DNA from: Thereva unica
Lineage: Eukaryota; Arthropoda; Insecta; Diptera; Therevidae
Direction of reading: 5' to 3'
Length of the DNA stretch: 64,000 bases
Assembly (NCBI GenBank): GCA_949987705.1
Contig: OX465281.1
Coordinates: forward strand, 198,635,112 to 198,699,111
The notes under the pieces: generated by a model
The model's input: the letters and a program-made list of their open reading frames with translations, nothing else
What the model was told of the DNA's origin: nothing
Database searches by the model: none
Shown here: in pieces, positions 10,908 to 22,321 of the stretch
How positions within the stretch are numbered: position 1 is the stretch's first letter
How the letters are laid out: each line of letters begins with the position of its first letter
Position numbers and translations under genes: made by a program

Positions 10908-11457
10908 TTATTGATACAGTGAAGATAAGAATCTTGCCTTTTGGATGTACAAGGAGTGTTCCGGCCAGAACCTGTGATCTTGTGAAAGTTTGTATACGCA
11001 GTTTATATGATGAACAGTTGGAATTTATAACTGCTGTAGTCATTCCAGATATTTGTGTGGATACGTTACCAGTACCAAATCCCTCTAATGAAAATTTTAA
11101 AAAATTTCTTCTTGCAGATTCTCGCCATTTAGGGACACCAATAGAAGGGATTTCAATGCTCATAGGCTCTGATTATTACTGGAAGATCGTGTCGGGTGAA
11201 TTCCATCGCATTACTGATTCTTTAACCGCTGTCGGTACTAAGTTGGGATGGACAATTCAGGTTCCCCAAGGCGACGAACGTTCAGCTAACGTCGATACCA
11301 CCATTATGTTCTCTTCGACACTCTCTATTGAAGATTTGTCTGAAACAAATCTTACCAAAATGTGGGAATTAGAGGCCATAGGCATCAATTCACCTTCCTC
11401 ATGCCCAGCTAGAACAGGAAACGAAATTAATCAATACATAGATAAAATTGACAACCA

Positions 11458-11644
11458 TCTACCATTAATTGAATTTTTAAATGCAACACTTAATTTAAAT
11501 ATGTCCAATGATCGGAAACTTAGTACTACCAAATATAAAACGACGATCGATGCGGTATTTGCGCGATACTTAAATAAATTTGAATCAAACATTTTCATTT
11601 CTTACTTTAGTTACCATAACCCGATTGTATCTTTTTTACAATAA
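11458..11644 (+). pseudogene. Helitron-associated endonuclease, 3' half
   Basis: It continues the protein interrupted at 8068: PLIEFLNATLNLNMSNDRKL, then TTIDAVFARYL, then ISYFSYHNPIVSFL, ending at TAA 11642-11644. TTIDAVF followed by SYH is the C-terminal active-site region of the EEP fold (Asp and His). The last codons overlap the start of the Rep fragment in another frame. Confidence 0.7.
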
Positions 11645-11985
11645 GTGCTAATGAAATAGAATGGTCAAAATTGCTACAATTATTACATAATTTAAAAAAT
11701 AATTCTGAGATATCGGTTGAAGATGCAGCAGCATTAAATTTTATAGAAAAAAGTACACTTATTAATGAAGACGCAGTTACTTGTGCTACATATTTTAATA
11801 AGTTGGTTAATGTCCTAATGAAAATACTGCAATCAAAAAGATTTAGTCCTTTCAAGAAATATAGAATTTTGTATTACTTCAAAAGAATCGAATTTCAACA
11901 TCTAAGTTCTAAGTTTTCACTTCTATCGGCAGTCCCTATAACTGCCAATTTTTTTTCCGTATACACTGTCGAACAGCAGCTCTAG
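11629..11985 (+). pseudogene. Helitron Rep (Helitron_like_N) fragment
   Basis: The frame reads FFTISANEIEWSKLL, later FIEKSTLINEDAVTCATYFNKL, and then FKKYRILYYFKRIEFQH, the conserved block before the HUH nuclease histidines of Helitron replication initiators. The next expected residues (a GSPHAH-like motif) are absent and the frame ends in unrelated sequence by about 11910-11985. The catalytic histidines and the helicase are therefore missing. It overlaps the endonuclease stop in a different frame. Confidence 0.65.
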
Positions 11986-12360
11986 CAGATAGAGAGAGAG
12001 AAGAGAGGAAGGAACTGTCACAACCTACTTCTTTATAAATTATTTTATTTTACATAAACTATGCATAAACTAGGAGAAACCTGTGTCTCGCTTTACAACT
12101 TCTGGCAGACTGCCGTAACTAAATTTCGTTATTCTTATCGTGTTATCAGAAGGATAACAGTACAAGTCTAAATGTCTATGGAAGGGCTGGTTGCGACGGA
12201 GAATTTCATGAGTTTCGCCACACTGATATTAGGGCTTCTGTATAGAAAACAGAAGAATATGACGTGGTTACGAAGAATAATTTTAATCCATAAATGATTA
12301 AATTCAGAAGATATACTATTGTACACCTTCTGAAACGCCACGGCATGTGATAGGAATGAG
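11986..12360. other. No gene recognised
   Basis: AG-rich run near 11988-12010, then unassigned sequence up to the LINE at 12361. Confidence 0.4.
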
Positions 12361-13785
12361 TTGGGTATATTGATCCTTCTACATTTCTCACGTGCTTTCA
12401 ACACGGTTTGCCATAGCGTTCTCCTCAATAAATTGTCCTCCAATTTCGCCCTCTCGTCCTCTGCGACTCATCTTCTTGCCTCTTTCCTAATTAATAGATA
12501 TCAATGCGTGAAATATAACAACGATTTTTCCTCCTTTATCTCTGTATCCTCGGGTGTTCCTCAAGGCTCTGTTCTTGGGCCACTGCTGTTCTGTCTATAT
12601 GTTAATGATTTACCTAATTGTTTATCCTTTGCTCGTTACCATTGCTACGCGGACGACCTCCAATTATGTAATTACTGTACTCCTAATGATATTGCTAGCC
12701 TTATTGAAGCCTTAAATAACGATTTGAAATGCTTATCCCTATGGTGTGATAATAACTTCTTGAAGTTAAACCCTAATAAATCATCTGTACTAATGCTTAG
12801 CAGATCTCTTCTTGATACTTCCAGCATCCCCCCTCTAAAGCTAAACAATATTTCGCTGAAAATAGCCTCGCCTTCTAAGAATCTTGGAGTATTGGTTAAC
12901 TCTAACTTGTCCTGTTGTGACCATGTGTCGCTCACTCTGAAAAAAATCTATACTTGTTTGCGTCGCCTACGTCTCTATGGTAGCTTATTATCCCGTAACA
13001 CTCGTCTTGCGCTAGTAAAATCCCTTATACTTCCCCATTTTCTATACGGATCTGCTGTTTATATATGCCTTGACTCCACATGTAAACATAGATTGAATGT
13101 TGCCTTCAATGATTGTTTAAGGTTCATTTTTCACCTTAATCGTTTTGCACATGTTTCTGGTCTTCGTCCTTCCATGCTACCTTGCAACCTTCTCACATAT
13201 CGTGAAGTGCATGGCCTATGTTTATTGCATAAAATCATTAATTCCTCTGCCCCCTCATATCTTGCTGATAGTCTTGTTCCTCTTCGTACTTGTCGTTCTA
13301 TGCAATTTCGTATTCCTAGACACTATTCCCTGTTGGGTGGTCGTTCCTTCTTTGTACATACTGTTAGACTGTGGAATAGCCTCCCATTCCATCTGCAAAG
13401 TATCAGCTCCCTCGGCACTTTCAGGAACGGAGTGATCGCGTACCTTGATACACCGAACGTATAAAATTGTATTTATTGCTTGCTTGCTGCTTATCATGGT
13501 TTTTCGTACATTCTTCTCAGCTTCCATCTTCTCATCTTCAGACTCATTTCACCGTCTATGTCTTAATTAAATTAAATTAAAATAAATTAACTGTGTTTAG
13601 TTCTAGTACTTCTATTTTATTTTTATTTTCTTTCTCTCTTCCCTTTTGTAAATTTAAATTTAATTTTTATTTTAAGTTTAATTTTGTTTTTAATTTTATC
13701 AATATTATTTTCCTGTGTTACAGTACGAAATAAGGTGTCAATCTTGTGTACTTTCTTTTTTGATTAAAATAAAAAAAAAGATAAA
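12361..13785 (+). pseudogene. 5'-truncated jockey-type LINE (family B), 3' half of ORF2
   Basis: A 367-codon frame opens abruptly in RT motif A (LLHFSRAFNTVCH). It continues through SGVPQGSVLGPLLF and CYADDLQL (motif C) to the C-terminal region with TVRLWNSLPFHLQ and a stop at 13464. About 300 bp of AT-rich 3' UTR ends in an A-rich tail near 13765-13785. The endonuclease and fingers are missing, the usual result of incomplete target-primed reverse transcription. The retained part has no stops, so the copy is fairly young. It resembles family F (27842-30226). Confidence 0.8.
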
Positions 13786-14042
13786 TTCACTATTTTATTA
13801 AGTGTAAATACTGTAGTCAATTTGAAACTAGGATATGATCACTAGAAAAAATATGAGTCCTTATTCAAAACAGCAGTCAAGAATTTTAATTTGCTTGCTT
13901 CAAAGAATTTGATATTCTTTGACTAAGAAGTTGAGTTGCTTAAATTAAAAAAATTAGTATCTCCTCAACCCAAGAAATTTTTTTTTATTTCTAGTCAACT
14001 TTTGTCTTCATCCAAGACAATAAAACCAAGACTATGAGTATT

Positions 14043-15861
14043 CTTCTTCTTTAACGGCTCTACAACCGTGATCCGATCCTGGCCTCGCGCAACTGTTCTC
14101 TCCACCGGTCCCGATTCTGAGCCGATGTCATCCAGTTTGGCATCCCTAAATTCTGAGCGTCCTGGTCCACGCCATCCTTCCAGCGAAGGTTGGGCCTCCC
14201 TCGCTGTCGCACCCCATAGGTCTTACCGCAGAGAACTTTCCGAGCAGGCTCATCTTCACTCATACGAGCTAGAAGCCCTGCCCACCAGAGCCTACCGAGC
14301 TTTATTTTCTTCACAACATCTATGTCGCGATAGCGCTCGTAGATCTCGTCATTGTTGAGTCTCCGGAATCGTCCTTCCTCACATACGGGGCCAACAATCC
14401 TCCAAAGTATTTTCCTCTCAAACACGCCCAAGAGGTTTGAGTGCTTTTTGCTAAGCACCCACGTTTCGGATGCATATGTGAGAACGGGTAAGACCATCGT
14501 CTTATATAGTAAAAGTTTAGACGTTATGGTTAGATATTTGGATTTGAAGAGCCTTGACAGACTATAGTAGGCTTTGTTGGCTTTTAGCAGTCGTGCGCGT
14601 ATTTCTGATTCCATGCTATTGTCGGCTGCTACTATTGACCCAAGGTAGGTAAATGATTTTACCACGTCAAACTCGTGTTCCGCTACCTTGATTGTGGGAC
14701 CAATGTTAGGTGTTCTTCCAGACGAGGCCACCATGTACTTTGTTTTGCTTTCGTTAATGTGCAGTCTGCAATCTGAGTGAAAGCTTCTTGTACAGCTGCT
14801 GTTGTTCTTCCAATGATGTCAATGTCGTCTGCGTAAGCCAGTAATTGGGTGGACTTGTAGAGGATTGTACCCCTTGATGTCACGCCCGAATCTCGGATCA
14901 CTTTCTCCAACGCCAGGTTGAAAAGGAGGCAGGCCAGACCGTCCTCTTGTCGGAGTCCATTATAGATGTTGATTGGTCTGGACAGTGTTCCGGATACCTT
15001 TACTTGGCTTGACACATTGATCATGGTCAGCCTACATAGTCTTGTCAGTTTGTTGGGGATGCCGAATTCTCTCATGGCTTTGTAGAGTTCTACCCTGGCT
15101 ATGCTATCATAGGCGGCTTTAAAGTCTATGAAGAGGTGTTGAATTGAGTTTTGAAACTCTAGACATTTTTCCATAGCCTGTCTCAAGGTGAAAATCCGAT
15201 CAGTCGTTGATTTGCCTGGGCTGAAGCCACACTGGTAATGGCCTATGATGTTTCTGGCGTATGGGGCCATCCTGATTTGTAGGATAGCGGAGAATATCTT
15301 ATACACGGTACTCAACAACGTTATACCGCGATAATTAGTGCACGCTGTGATATCTCCTTTTTTGTGTACCGGACAGAGGATGCCTTTTCTCCAGTCTTCT
15401 GGCATCACTTCCTGCACAATTAATTCATGAATCGCTTGGTGTAATGTAGGCCCTCCATATTTAACCAGCTCCGCTGTGATGCCGTCTGCACCCGAGGCCT
15501 TGTTGTTTTTGAGCCGGCAGATGGCTCTGCTAACTTCTTCTATGCTTGGTGGCGGCAGCATAGCATTGTCATCAGATAATAGTGGAGCCTCCGAATCCTC
15601 TGTTAGCTCGCCATTTAGCAATTCATGAAAGTGCTCTTCCCATCGCTCCAAGATGCCTTTAGGATCGGTGATCAGATTCCCTTCTTTGTCCTTGCAGTAT
15701 GTGCAACGTGGTGTGAATTGCGTCATACTGAGGACTCTTTGGTAGAACTCCCGCGCCTGGTGCGGCCGTCGTTCTCTGTACTGTTCTAGCTCACAGACGA
15801 GATTTTTTTCCCAGGCTTCCTTTTTTCGTCTGTGAATTCTCTTTTCTTCTTTTGAGTATTG
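14043..15861 (-). mobile_element. 5'-truncated RTE-like LINE (family H) with 11-bp target duplication
   Basis: The minus strand encodes a linker (KEEKRIHRRKKEAW near 15830), then RT: NNKASGADGITAELVKYGGP, LFIDFKAAYDSIARVELY and LLAYADDIDIIGRT (near 14820). The C-terminal domain in the 14060-14734 frame reads SFTYLGSIV, FERKILWRIVGP and RGRPNLRW. One frameshift at about 14740-14760 separates the two frames. The 3' end is a (GAA)n tail. CTATGAGTATT occurs on both sides (14032-14042 and 15862-15872), so the copy is 1819 bp. The endonuclease is missing through 5' truncation. The clade call rests on motif style only. Confidence 0.8.
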
Positions 15862-15872
15862 CTATGAGTATT

Positions 15873-16527
15873 GCTTATCCCGAAACAATTTTGTTTCCGT
15901 TATAACCAAAACATTATTTGCTTCGTTCAAGAAAAATTGTCTTAAACCAACAATGTTTTTTTATCAGTGTAGTATTCTAGATACTCAGGGCCGACTTTAG
16001 GTATTTTGCCCCGTTCGAGATTTTTTTCGGTGCCCTTAAAATTTTAGATATTTTTTTAGATGGATTACCTATGTTATTACGCAAAAAATATACAATTACA
16101 AAATTACAAAGTATACAAAGATGGCCTTACTACTTTTGTTTAAAGGATTATTTTTTTGTTGGGTGAGAAGCATGTACAACATCCGGGTTCGTTCTGTCCG
16201 ATTAGGTTATTCCTTAAGCATTTTTGTATGGCTATTGTGTCAAACTTCACAGTTGTACTTGATTCTATTGGACAGGAGCTGTACCCTACGTTATCGTTTA
16301 GGACGTCCAAAGTAATAAGCACTTTCCTCCTATGTGACGGCATGAGTTCCAACTTCTTGAGCTGTCCGTGTATGGTGTTAAGCTGCAAAAATTGCGTGGG
16401 TCGTGTAGGTTTCTTCGAGCGAAGAGGAGAAATTTCTTCTAAATTGATTTCAGCCTACCGCTATTTACCTGAAATATAAGGTCCCAGATCAAGCACGCAT
16501 ATTACAGGACTGGGCGGACGACCGAAC
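15873..16527. other. No gene recognised
   Basis: Two opposed frames of 60-107 codons overlap at 16121-16479, but neither shows a domain. Confidence 0.4.
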
Positions 16528-16740
16528 AGAAAAGAGACAAGAGCATCCAGGGGACACCCGATATAAAATCTACATCTTCGTGGAGGTTGAGGTAGGATTC
16601 TGTAGCTTATCGGAAAATCTTAGATCGTGTAGACCTTAGATCGCAGGTGGCGTTACCCAGGATTTATCTCTTTGATGTGCCGGCACCATCAAAGTACCCT
16701 GAGGCCGTTGCTAGCATTTGACCGCCTATGGCCCTCCGAG
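16528..16740 (-). repeat. Isolated LINE family C 5' UTR fragment
   Basis: About 200 bp, from ACAAGAGCATCCAGGGGACA to near TTTGACCGCC, match 51984-52172 at roughly 90% or more. That region is the 5' untranslated end of the intact family C LINE. Only the 5' end is present, the reverse of normal LINE truncation, so the rest was probably deleted. Confidence 0.75.
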
Positions 16741-19700
16741 AGCGCATTAAAAGACAGAAACACTTTGTATGGGCACGAATCATGCTCCAATTAATACCGC
16801 CGCCCTATATAGAAATCGTAGGCATTAGGACAACTGATTCGATGGTCAATGCAAGCTTGCACTAATCCAGTGATAGGTTCTAAGACCAATCCAGGATCAG
16901 TTACTATGATATTTCTTATTTCTGACCAAAACGAAAAAACTTACGAGATGCATTAACAATCTTCGAAGTGTATCCATTAATAAATTTCAAGGATATGTGA
17001 ACAGGACCAAGCACGACGTATCTTATAAAACCTACATTGGAAAACCACGGAGCACTTAAGACAAATCAATGTTTGAAAAGTGCATCACAACAAATATTCA
17101 GTCAAGCGAAGATAGGGACTTCATTTACTGCATTTAAGGAGACATCGTTTCCTTCACACTTCACATCCCGACTGCATTACGAATAACACTGAGCATGCAA
17201 CAACATTTCCCAGGATGATTTTTTAACACGGAACCGTGTATCTTAAAGTTTGCAGCTTGCTTCCCTTGTAAAAGTTCATCGTTTTAAATGAAACTTCTTT
17301 TGACTTATGTGCACAGTGATACTGCTCTTAATCTGATTTATGTTGGTGTGCTTCCTTCAAAAAGTTATTTCTATGAACTCAGCTATATTACATCAGAACG
17401 ACATCCTCCTTAACTTCTTAAACAACTGCGGGTATTCCCGTCCATTACGGCAATGCTCAAGGAAAAGTATCCTGCAAAGAGTCCTTAACAAACGAGGGCT
17501 TTTATAATGAAAATATTAATCTACCTCCCCCATTGCGTTAATAATATATTACGCTCGCAAAGTTCCACACTAGCCACCATTTCCGGGTCGTATATCACCT
17601 CGTAAATTTCTTAGATTGTGTACTTGACCTTGTTTTCGTACCGGAAAATTATTTTCACCAAGAGACAATGCCGTTCTCATGTTATAATCCGGATTCGGAT
17701 GGAATTTATTCGAGAATGTGTCCGCATGCACATACTCGTACGTACATAGATGATTATATAGCGTGGATGTAACTGCTTTGACCGCATAAAATCCTTGATC
17801 CTGATTTAAGGACATGACGTAGTGAAAGAAACTATGTCATTAGTCTTATGAGAAATTCGTGCGTCGGCCTCTCAGGAGATGTGTTTGCATTGAATTAGGG
17901 GGTGTTTACTTCGAGTCACTTACACAGCCAGGGGTCTTGGCATTGACGATGTCTTAATGGTCTTGACCATACTTTTGATTGCTGAGTGTTTTGAAGCTTT
18001 GCAGTTTTAATGTAAGCAATGGACTTCTCGATTTGAGAGCGTCCATTTAAATGAATTGTTGAAACATCTTTGTTATTTTAGGTAAAATCAGCGCCGGCCC
18101 TAGGGTAGAGCGAGTGGAGCGGTCGCTCTAGGCGCCAGGTGGTAAGGGGCGCCAAAATGAATGCGAAAAACAATTTGGAGAACAAATAAATTTTTGATGG
18201 CACTTTTTGACGGCGTTGTTTGTAGCTAGCCAAGCCATTGTACTCATCAATATGACTCGAACACGGCACAAGCAGGGACTCCAAGATCGATCGTACATGG
18301 CCTTAGGCCACAACCTGCTCGAGATCCATGGAGCAGACTGAGTACGGCGGTTCTAAACTCGATAAAAACCGCAATCCTGATGTGTAAACTTTCGTGCTGA
18401 AGTTATGAATGGTACTGCGTGAATGTACTGCTAACATTGGACTGCGGATACCAGGCGAACTTCGTCCTGGTATCAATATAAAATTACCTTAAAATTTTTT
18501 TTTAAGATAGAGCACTCCTTAACGCTTCAAACATTTCTGGGGCTTCCACAGCTCCCAATAGAACCAGCCAGTTAGATATTTTTGGATCCATGCTTCAAGG
18601 AGTCGAATGTGGTCCCAGTGAAGGAAAGTTTTCGGGATTCTTCTTCAGAGAGGGCAGTCTGAGCCCGTAAACCCAGGGATGGAGTACGTTGAGATCACTC
18701 CTTCATTAGCTCGACTCGGCAAGCCGACCTTCTGTCAAATAGAGGAAAGTGTCAGATTTTGCGTGCTTGCGACTCACAATCCGGAGACTCTTCTGACCAT
18801 GAAATAACTAGTTAGCGTGCAAGGAAGTCTTCTGGAAGCGGTAGCCGAATTGGCTCAAGGCTCAGAACAGCCCAGGTCAGTAGGCGTCGGTGCGCCCTCT
18901 AAGATGGGCCGCCTTAAGTCTTGGAAGGAGCAAGCCTTTTTGCTGTAGACGGGAACAAGCTGCCGCGCAGCCTTATTGTAATCGGTTACTTTCCGGCAGC
19001 AACAGAGAACCCCACAGGCATTATGTTGATAGGAGTGGAGAATACTCCACAAAGTGTACCGCATAAAATTCACAGAGATGACGTCAGAATGGTGAACACT
19101 ACAATTTTGGGCTGATGGCAGGAGAAGCCGCTTTTAACGAGAGGGTGACTCTCTCCACCATCTCAACCTTACTAGCTGGGGCAAGCCCTAATACCCAACC
19201 ATGCATTACAAACAACCAAATAGCCTCCAACGAAGGTGGTGCTGTTGGCGAAACGTCGGGAAAACAACTCTGAGAAAACATACTTTCTCTATTGCCGCTG
19301 CAGGCGGAAATCACCATCGAAATTCTTATGGGGCCCCCAGCCCATAAAGGCTTGCAAAAAGAGAGATATAATCCCGTACGGAAATGGCAGGCCGGCAGTA
19401 CTCGAAAAAAGTTTTATCTAGGCCAACTGGAAATACAATTTATGCGAAGTGAAAGCGTCCAACAAAGGGCGCCGAAAGACAATCTCGCTCCATCCTCAAC
19501 AAGGGCTAGGGCCGGCGCTGGGTCAAATACATATGTATGTATGTCTAGATGCAGGCTGGCGCGTAGGCCTAGTCCATAGGTTACAAGGTATGAAGTAATT
19601 TTGTTGATTATCTCTCTATCTCTTCTACTTCCACTTCTTCCCTATTGTCATCTTCATCAACACTCATCTTCGAGGAAAATAATAAAATGTGGTCGACATC

Positions 19701-19850
19701 CTCGAACATCGAATTGAGACACTGCGGGCTCCGACAAGCGGTATTCGCAAGGAAAATTGTAATTCTACTATTCTCCAACTGGAAATTTCGGCGCTTTCAG
19801 ACAAGTACGAGTACCGGTATGCAGTGACTCACCAGCGTCCTACTTGACCG
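16741..19850. other. Long unassigned interval
   Basis: No coding domain, clear terminal repeat or RNA gene was recognised in about 3.1 kb. Short frames at 17570-17815 (minus) and 18921-19579 (plus) have no recognisable motif. Near 18093-18160 GGCGCC-rich palindromic sequence suggests an old repeat end. Confidence 0.4.
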
Positions 19851-19854
19851 CATC

Positions 19855-20062
19855 CGTGGTGCTTCAACGAAGTTGCTGAAGCGGTAAGAGAGAATGTTTC
19901 CGATAATCCAAATGTTTTGTATAGCGGCCGATCTCAGAAGTTAAACGTGAGTGGAACAACTCTAAGGAGAAGCAAGATCTTCAGTCTTCCAAAACATAGT
20001 GAAACTTATTCAAAAATTGTTGCCAACGTACAAGCCGCGTCGCTTGCAGTAGGTATGGATAT
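19855..20062 (+). pseudogene. Possible mariner-like transposase N-terminal fragment
   Basis: The frame reads EAVRENVSDNPNVLYSGRSQ, then KLNVSGTTLRRSK, which resembles the second helix-turn-helix of Tc1/mariner-type transposases. It is cut at 20062 by an LTR. A DDE-region fragment of similar type lies at 21024-21222, so both could be one relic, although the spacing is longer than expected. Confidence 0.4.
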
Positions 20063-20489
20063 TGTTACGTTTTTACGGCTTAACGGATTCGTAGGATTAA
20101 TTAAGGAATACACTTTTTAATTATCCACACAATAATTTATTTATTACAAACCGAAACACAATTTAATTACAAACACAATTCTTACAGTTCACTATAATCA
20201 CTTTAAATTTAATAACTCGCACTATTAAACTCTATCTATCGCTTTATAGTTCACTTTTAAATCACCACTTTTCACTGTTTTCACTTTAGAACACTTTATC
20301 GCCTTTCAAATCAAAACTGACTCGATAGCGGCTGCCAGGCGCTTTTATATAGGCAGCTCCACCTTTGTCTACTTTCTGGAACCTTCGTTTTCTGGTTCCT
20401 TGTGGTATGTTCTTTTATTTCATGGAGCCTAGACAAGGAGTTAAAACTCCGTGTTGTCAAATTTTGTTTGATTGAGTGAGGGCGCCACA
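20063..20489 (-). repeat. Solo LTR, probably of a Ty3/gypsy-type element
   Basis: In the minus orientation it runs from TGTGGCGCCCTCACTC to AAAAACGTAACA, that is TG...CA. It contains a TATA box (CTATATAAAAG, near 20345) and an AATAAATAAATTATT polyadenylation-like stretch near 20140. No internal element or second LTR is nearby. The flanks (GATAT and GTCAC) do not form a target duplication, so one side may be altered. Confidence 0.6.
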
Positions 20490-21023
20490 GTCACATGTAC
20501 CCCAAAAAACATGGCCGAGTATATTCATCCGGTTGATGGCAAAGTCCGTTATCTGCTAAGATATTTTATGTTTACGCCTAACTTAAAAAATCAGCTTCTA
20601 AATTGGATTTATATCGATGTCATTTTTCGTATTTAACCAATTTATGAATTTTCCAATGAATTTTTAATATTTTCCAATGAATTTTTTTTGCATTGCTTCA
20701 TTTTCGGGTAAAATTCTGCTAACTTCACGTGGGGCACGTCAGCTTTAGGCGACATCTGTGGCAAACAATGAACTAGAAGTTTAGTTTCTGCTACCCATCC
20801 ATTTCCGGTTATTTTTCCCATAAGAGTTATATCTCCTTGTATAGGCTCCATGTTTTATTTCCTTAAGTTTCGACCAGCTTGAAGTTGTCTTCGCTTATCG
20901 CTCGTTAGTTTAGTACATAAATTCTTAGTTCAGACAACAACCGAAAATCGTTGATTCATCCCTCGACAAACAGATGGCGCATAATCATCACAATATGATA
21001 TCGCGTCGATATCGAGCCGAATT
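20490..21023. other. No gene recognised
   Basis: AT-rich sequence with a small direct duplication (TTTTCCAATGAATTTTT) near 20650-20690. Confidence 0.4.
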
Positions 21024-21222
21024 TTGATGACGGGGGAAGCTCACTTTACCCTCCCTGTCGGAGTCAATAAACAAAAGTGTCAAATTTGGGAAACAGGGAA
21101 ATACGACATTCACGAAAAACCACTGCACGACAAGGAAGTCACTTTTTGGGCCGGAGTGTGCTCAAAACCCACCATCGGACCATTTTTCTTCAAAGGTCGA
21201 GAAACCCTCGGCGGCGCACGCT
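21024..21222 (+). pseudogene. Mariner-like transposase, catalytic-core fragment
   Basis: The frame reads GEAHFTLPVGVNKQKCQIW, then HEKPLHDKEVTFWAGV and GPFFFKGRE. This is the conserved block around the second catalytic Asp in a group of Tc1/mariner transposases, where the usual text has DEAHF. Here the Asp codon is replaced (GEAHF), so the fragment cannot be catalytic. Sequence on both sides is unrelated. Confidence 0.65.
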
Positions 21223-21246
21223 ATAGGTTAATTTTAGTCGGATTTA

Positions 21247-21422
21247 AGGCTCAAGCAGAACCAATCCGTTCCGTCCGTTTTTAAAAATTGGAAATTTGAC
21301 ATTTCCATAAACTTTTCATGAGACGAACGGAACGGTAGCCACAATCAAGCGGACGGAATGTCAAAAAGAACACAAAGGAAAAACGTGCGGAGCGGACGGA
21401 ACGGATTGGTTCTGCTTCAGCT
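21247..21422. mobile_element. 176-bp MITE in LINE D copy
   Basis: The terminal inverted repeats of about 30 bp share AAGCAGAACCAATCCGTTCC. TTTA flanks both sides (21243-21246 and 21423-21426). Excision with one TTTA gives GTCGGATTTAGCC, exactly the family D sequence seen in reverse at 45960-45985. Confidence 0.75.
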
Positions 21423-22321
21423 TTTAGCCTTAAGCCTGCTGGACTACTTGCTATTGCCAAATTGCTTAACATGTTTTTCAGGTGCTGATATCAAACAGAT
21501 AGTAGCCGATATCCTTAAGGCAAACCCCATTGTATACCGCCTGTTCTACTATCTAGAGCGCCGACAAGGATACCATTTATTACTATAAGAAATAGTAAAC
21601 GCGAAAGTAGACATCCTTGTCGTACTCCTGAGCTCACCTCAAAGCTGTCGGATAATTTTCCATTATGGAGAACTCTGCATTTGGAATTGTTGTATAGGGC
21701 CTTTATCAATTCTATTATCTTATCAGGAACTCCACGTCTCCGTAGTGCCTGCCATATAAAACTCTTATTAACCGAGCCAAACGCTTTCTCATAATCTACG
21801 AATTCAGCAGACTGCTCCACTATTCTGAAGGTGTTAACATGGTCTATACATGAGCGGCCCTTTCTGAATGTAGCCTGCTGTCTTCTAAGCGTTCGGTCTG
21901 TTGCCTTTCTTATCCTAGATAATAATATATGGGACACAATTTTTCCCACAGTAAATAATAAGCAGATGCTTTTCCATTTGTCGCATATTGTTACGTCCCC
22001 CTTTTTTGGAATTTTGACTATGATACCTTCCGTCCAATCCTCCGGGAAACGGTGATCCATGCTATTTCCAGGATTGGCTGAAGCGCATCTGCTATGAGGC
22101 TTGAATCGGCTTTCAACAATTTTGGCGGGATGCCATCTTTTCTAGCTGCTTGACCATTGGCCATCGCATGAATTGCGGTTACTATTTCCGTCTTGGATGG
22201 GGCCGGGTGGTGATTCTTATTGGCTGTGCATTCTGCATTGTTGCTGTTTTCCTGAGGTTCCTGTGTAAGTGAATCATCCAGAGCGGCGAAGAAGGAATCT
22301 CTCCATCTTTGGAGTTGTTCC

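Larger units (their letters stand above)
8411..11450 (+). pseudogene. BEL-A gag-protease ORF, broken by three insertions
   Basis: The ORF starts at ATG 8411. The DUF1759-type gag core KLPKLELKRFSGESVDWLPF is near 8795. The frame continues after MITE 1 as YDAAIALLQEEFGDNEKL, after MITE 2 as HDVVALRHLYN, and after MITE 3 as IDTVKIRILPFG. Three zinc knuckles of CCHC type lie near 9975-10190 (CIFCKSDNHYSGNC, CFKCMRKGHTSRHC, CRKCSGRHFAAMC). The aspartic protease motif is IIDNGSQRSYI near 10355, with DNG in place of the usual DSG/DTG. Removing MITEs 2 and 3 plus one target duplication each leaves the frame intact, while a TAA remains at the MITE 1 site. Pol is absent. Confidence 0.8.
8069..11457 (+). 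mobile_element. Defective BEL/Pao retrotransposon (BEL-A) nested in the Helitron endonuclease
   Basis: The element starts with TG at 8069 directly after TCTAC (8064-8068). The host reading frame resumes after a second TCTAC at 11458-11462, giving a 5-bp duplication expected for BEL/Pao. Present are a 272-bp 5' LTR, a primer-binding site, gag, zinc knuckles and protease. Reverse transcriptase, RNase H, integrase and the 3' LTR are missing: coding sequence stops just past the protease region (LTKMWELEAIGI near 11355). Three small transposons sit inside it (8983-9317, 9433-9550, 10424-10907). The right junction lacks an LTR terminus, so the duplication there could be partly coincidental. Confidence 0.8.

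Noticed and set aside
17570..17815. 81-aa minus-strand ORF as an exon
   Set aside because: No recognised domain and no clear splice context.
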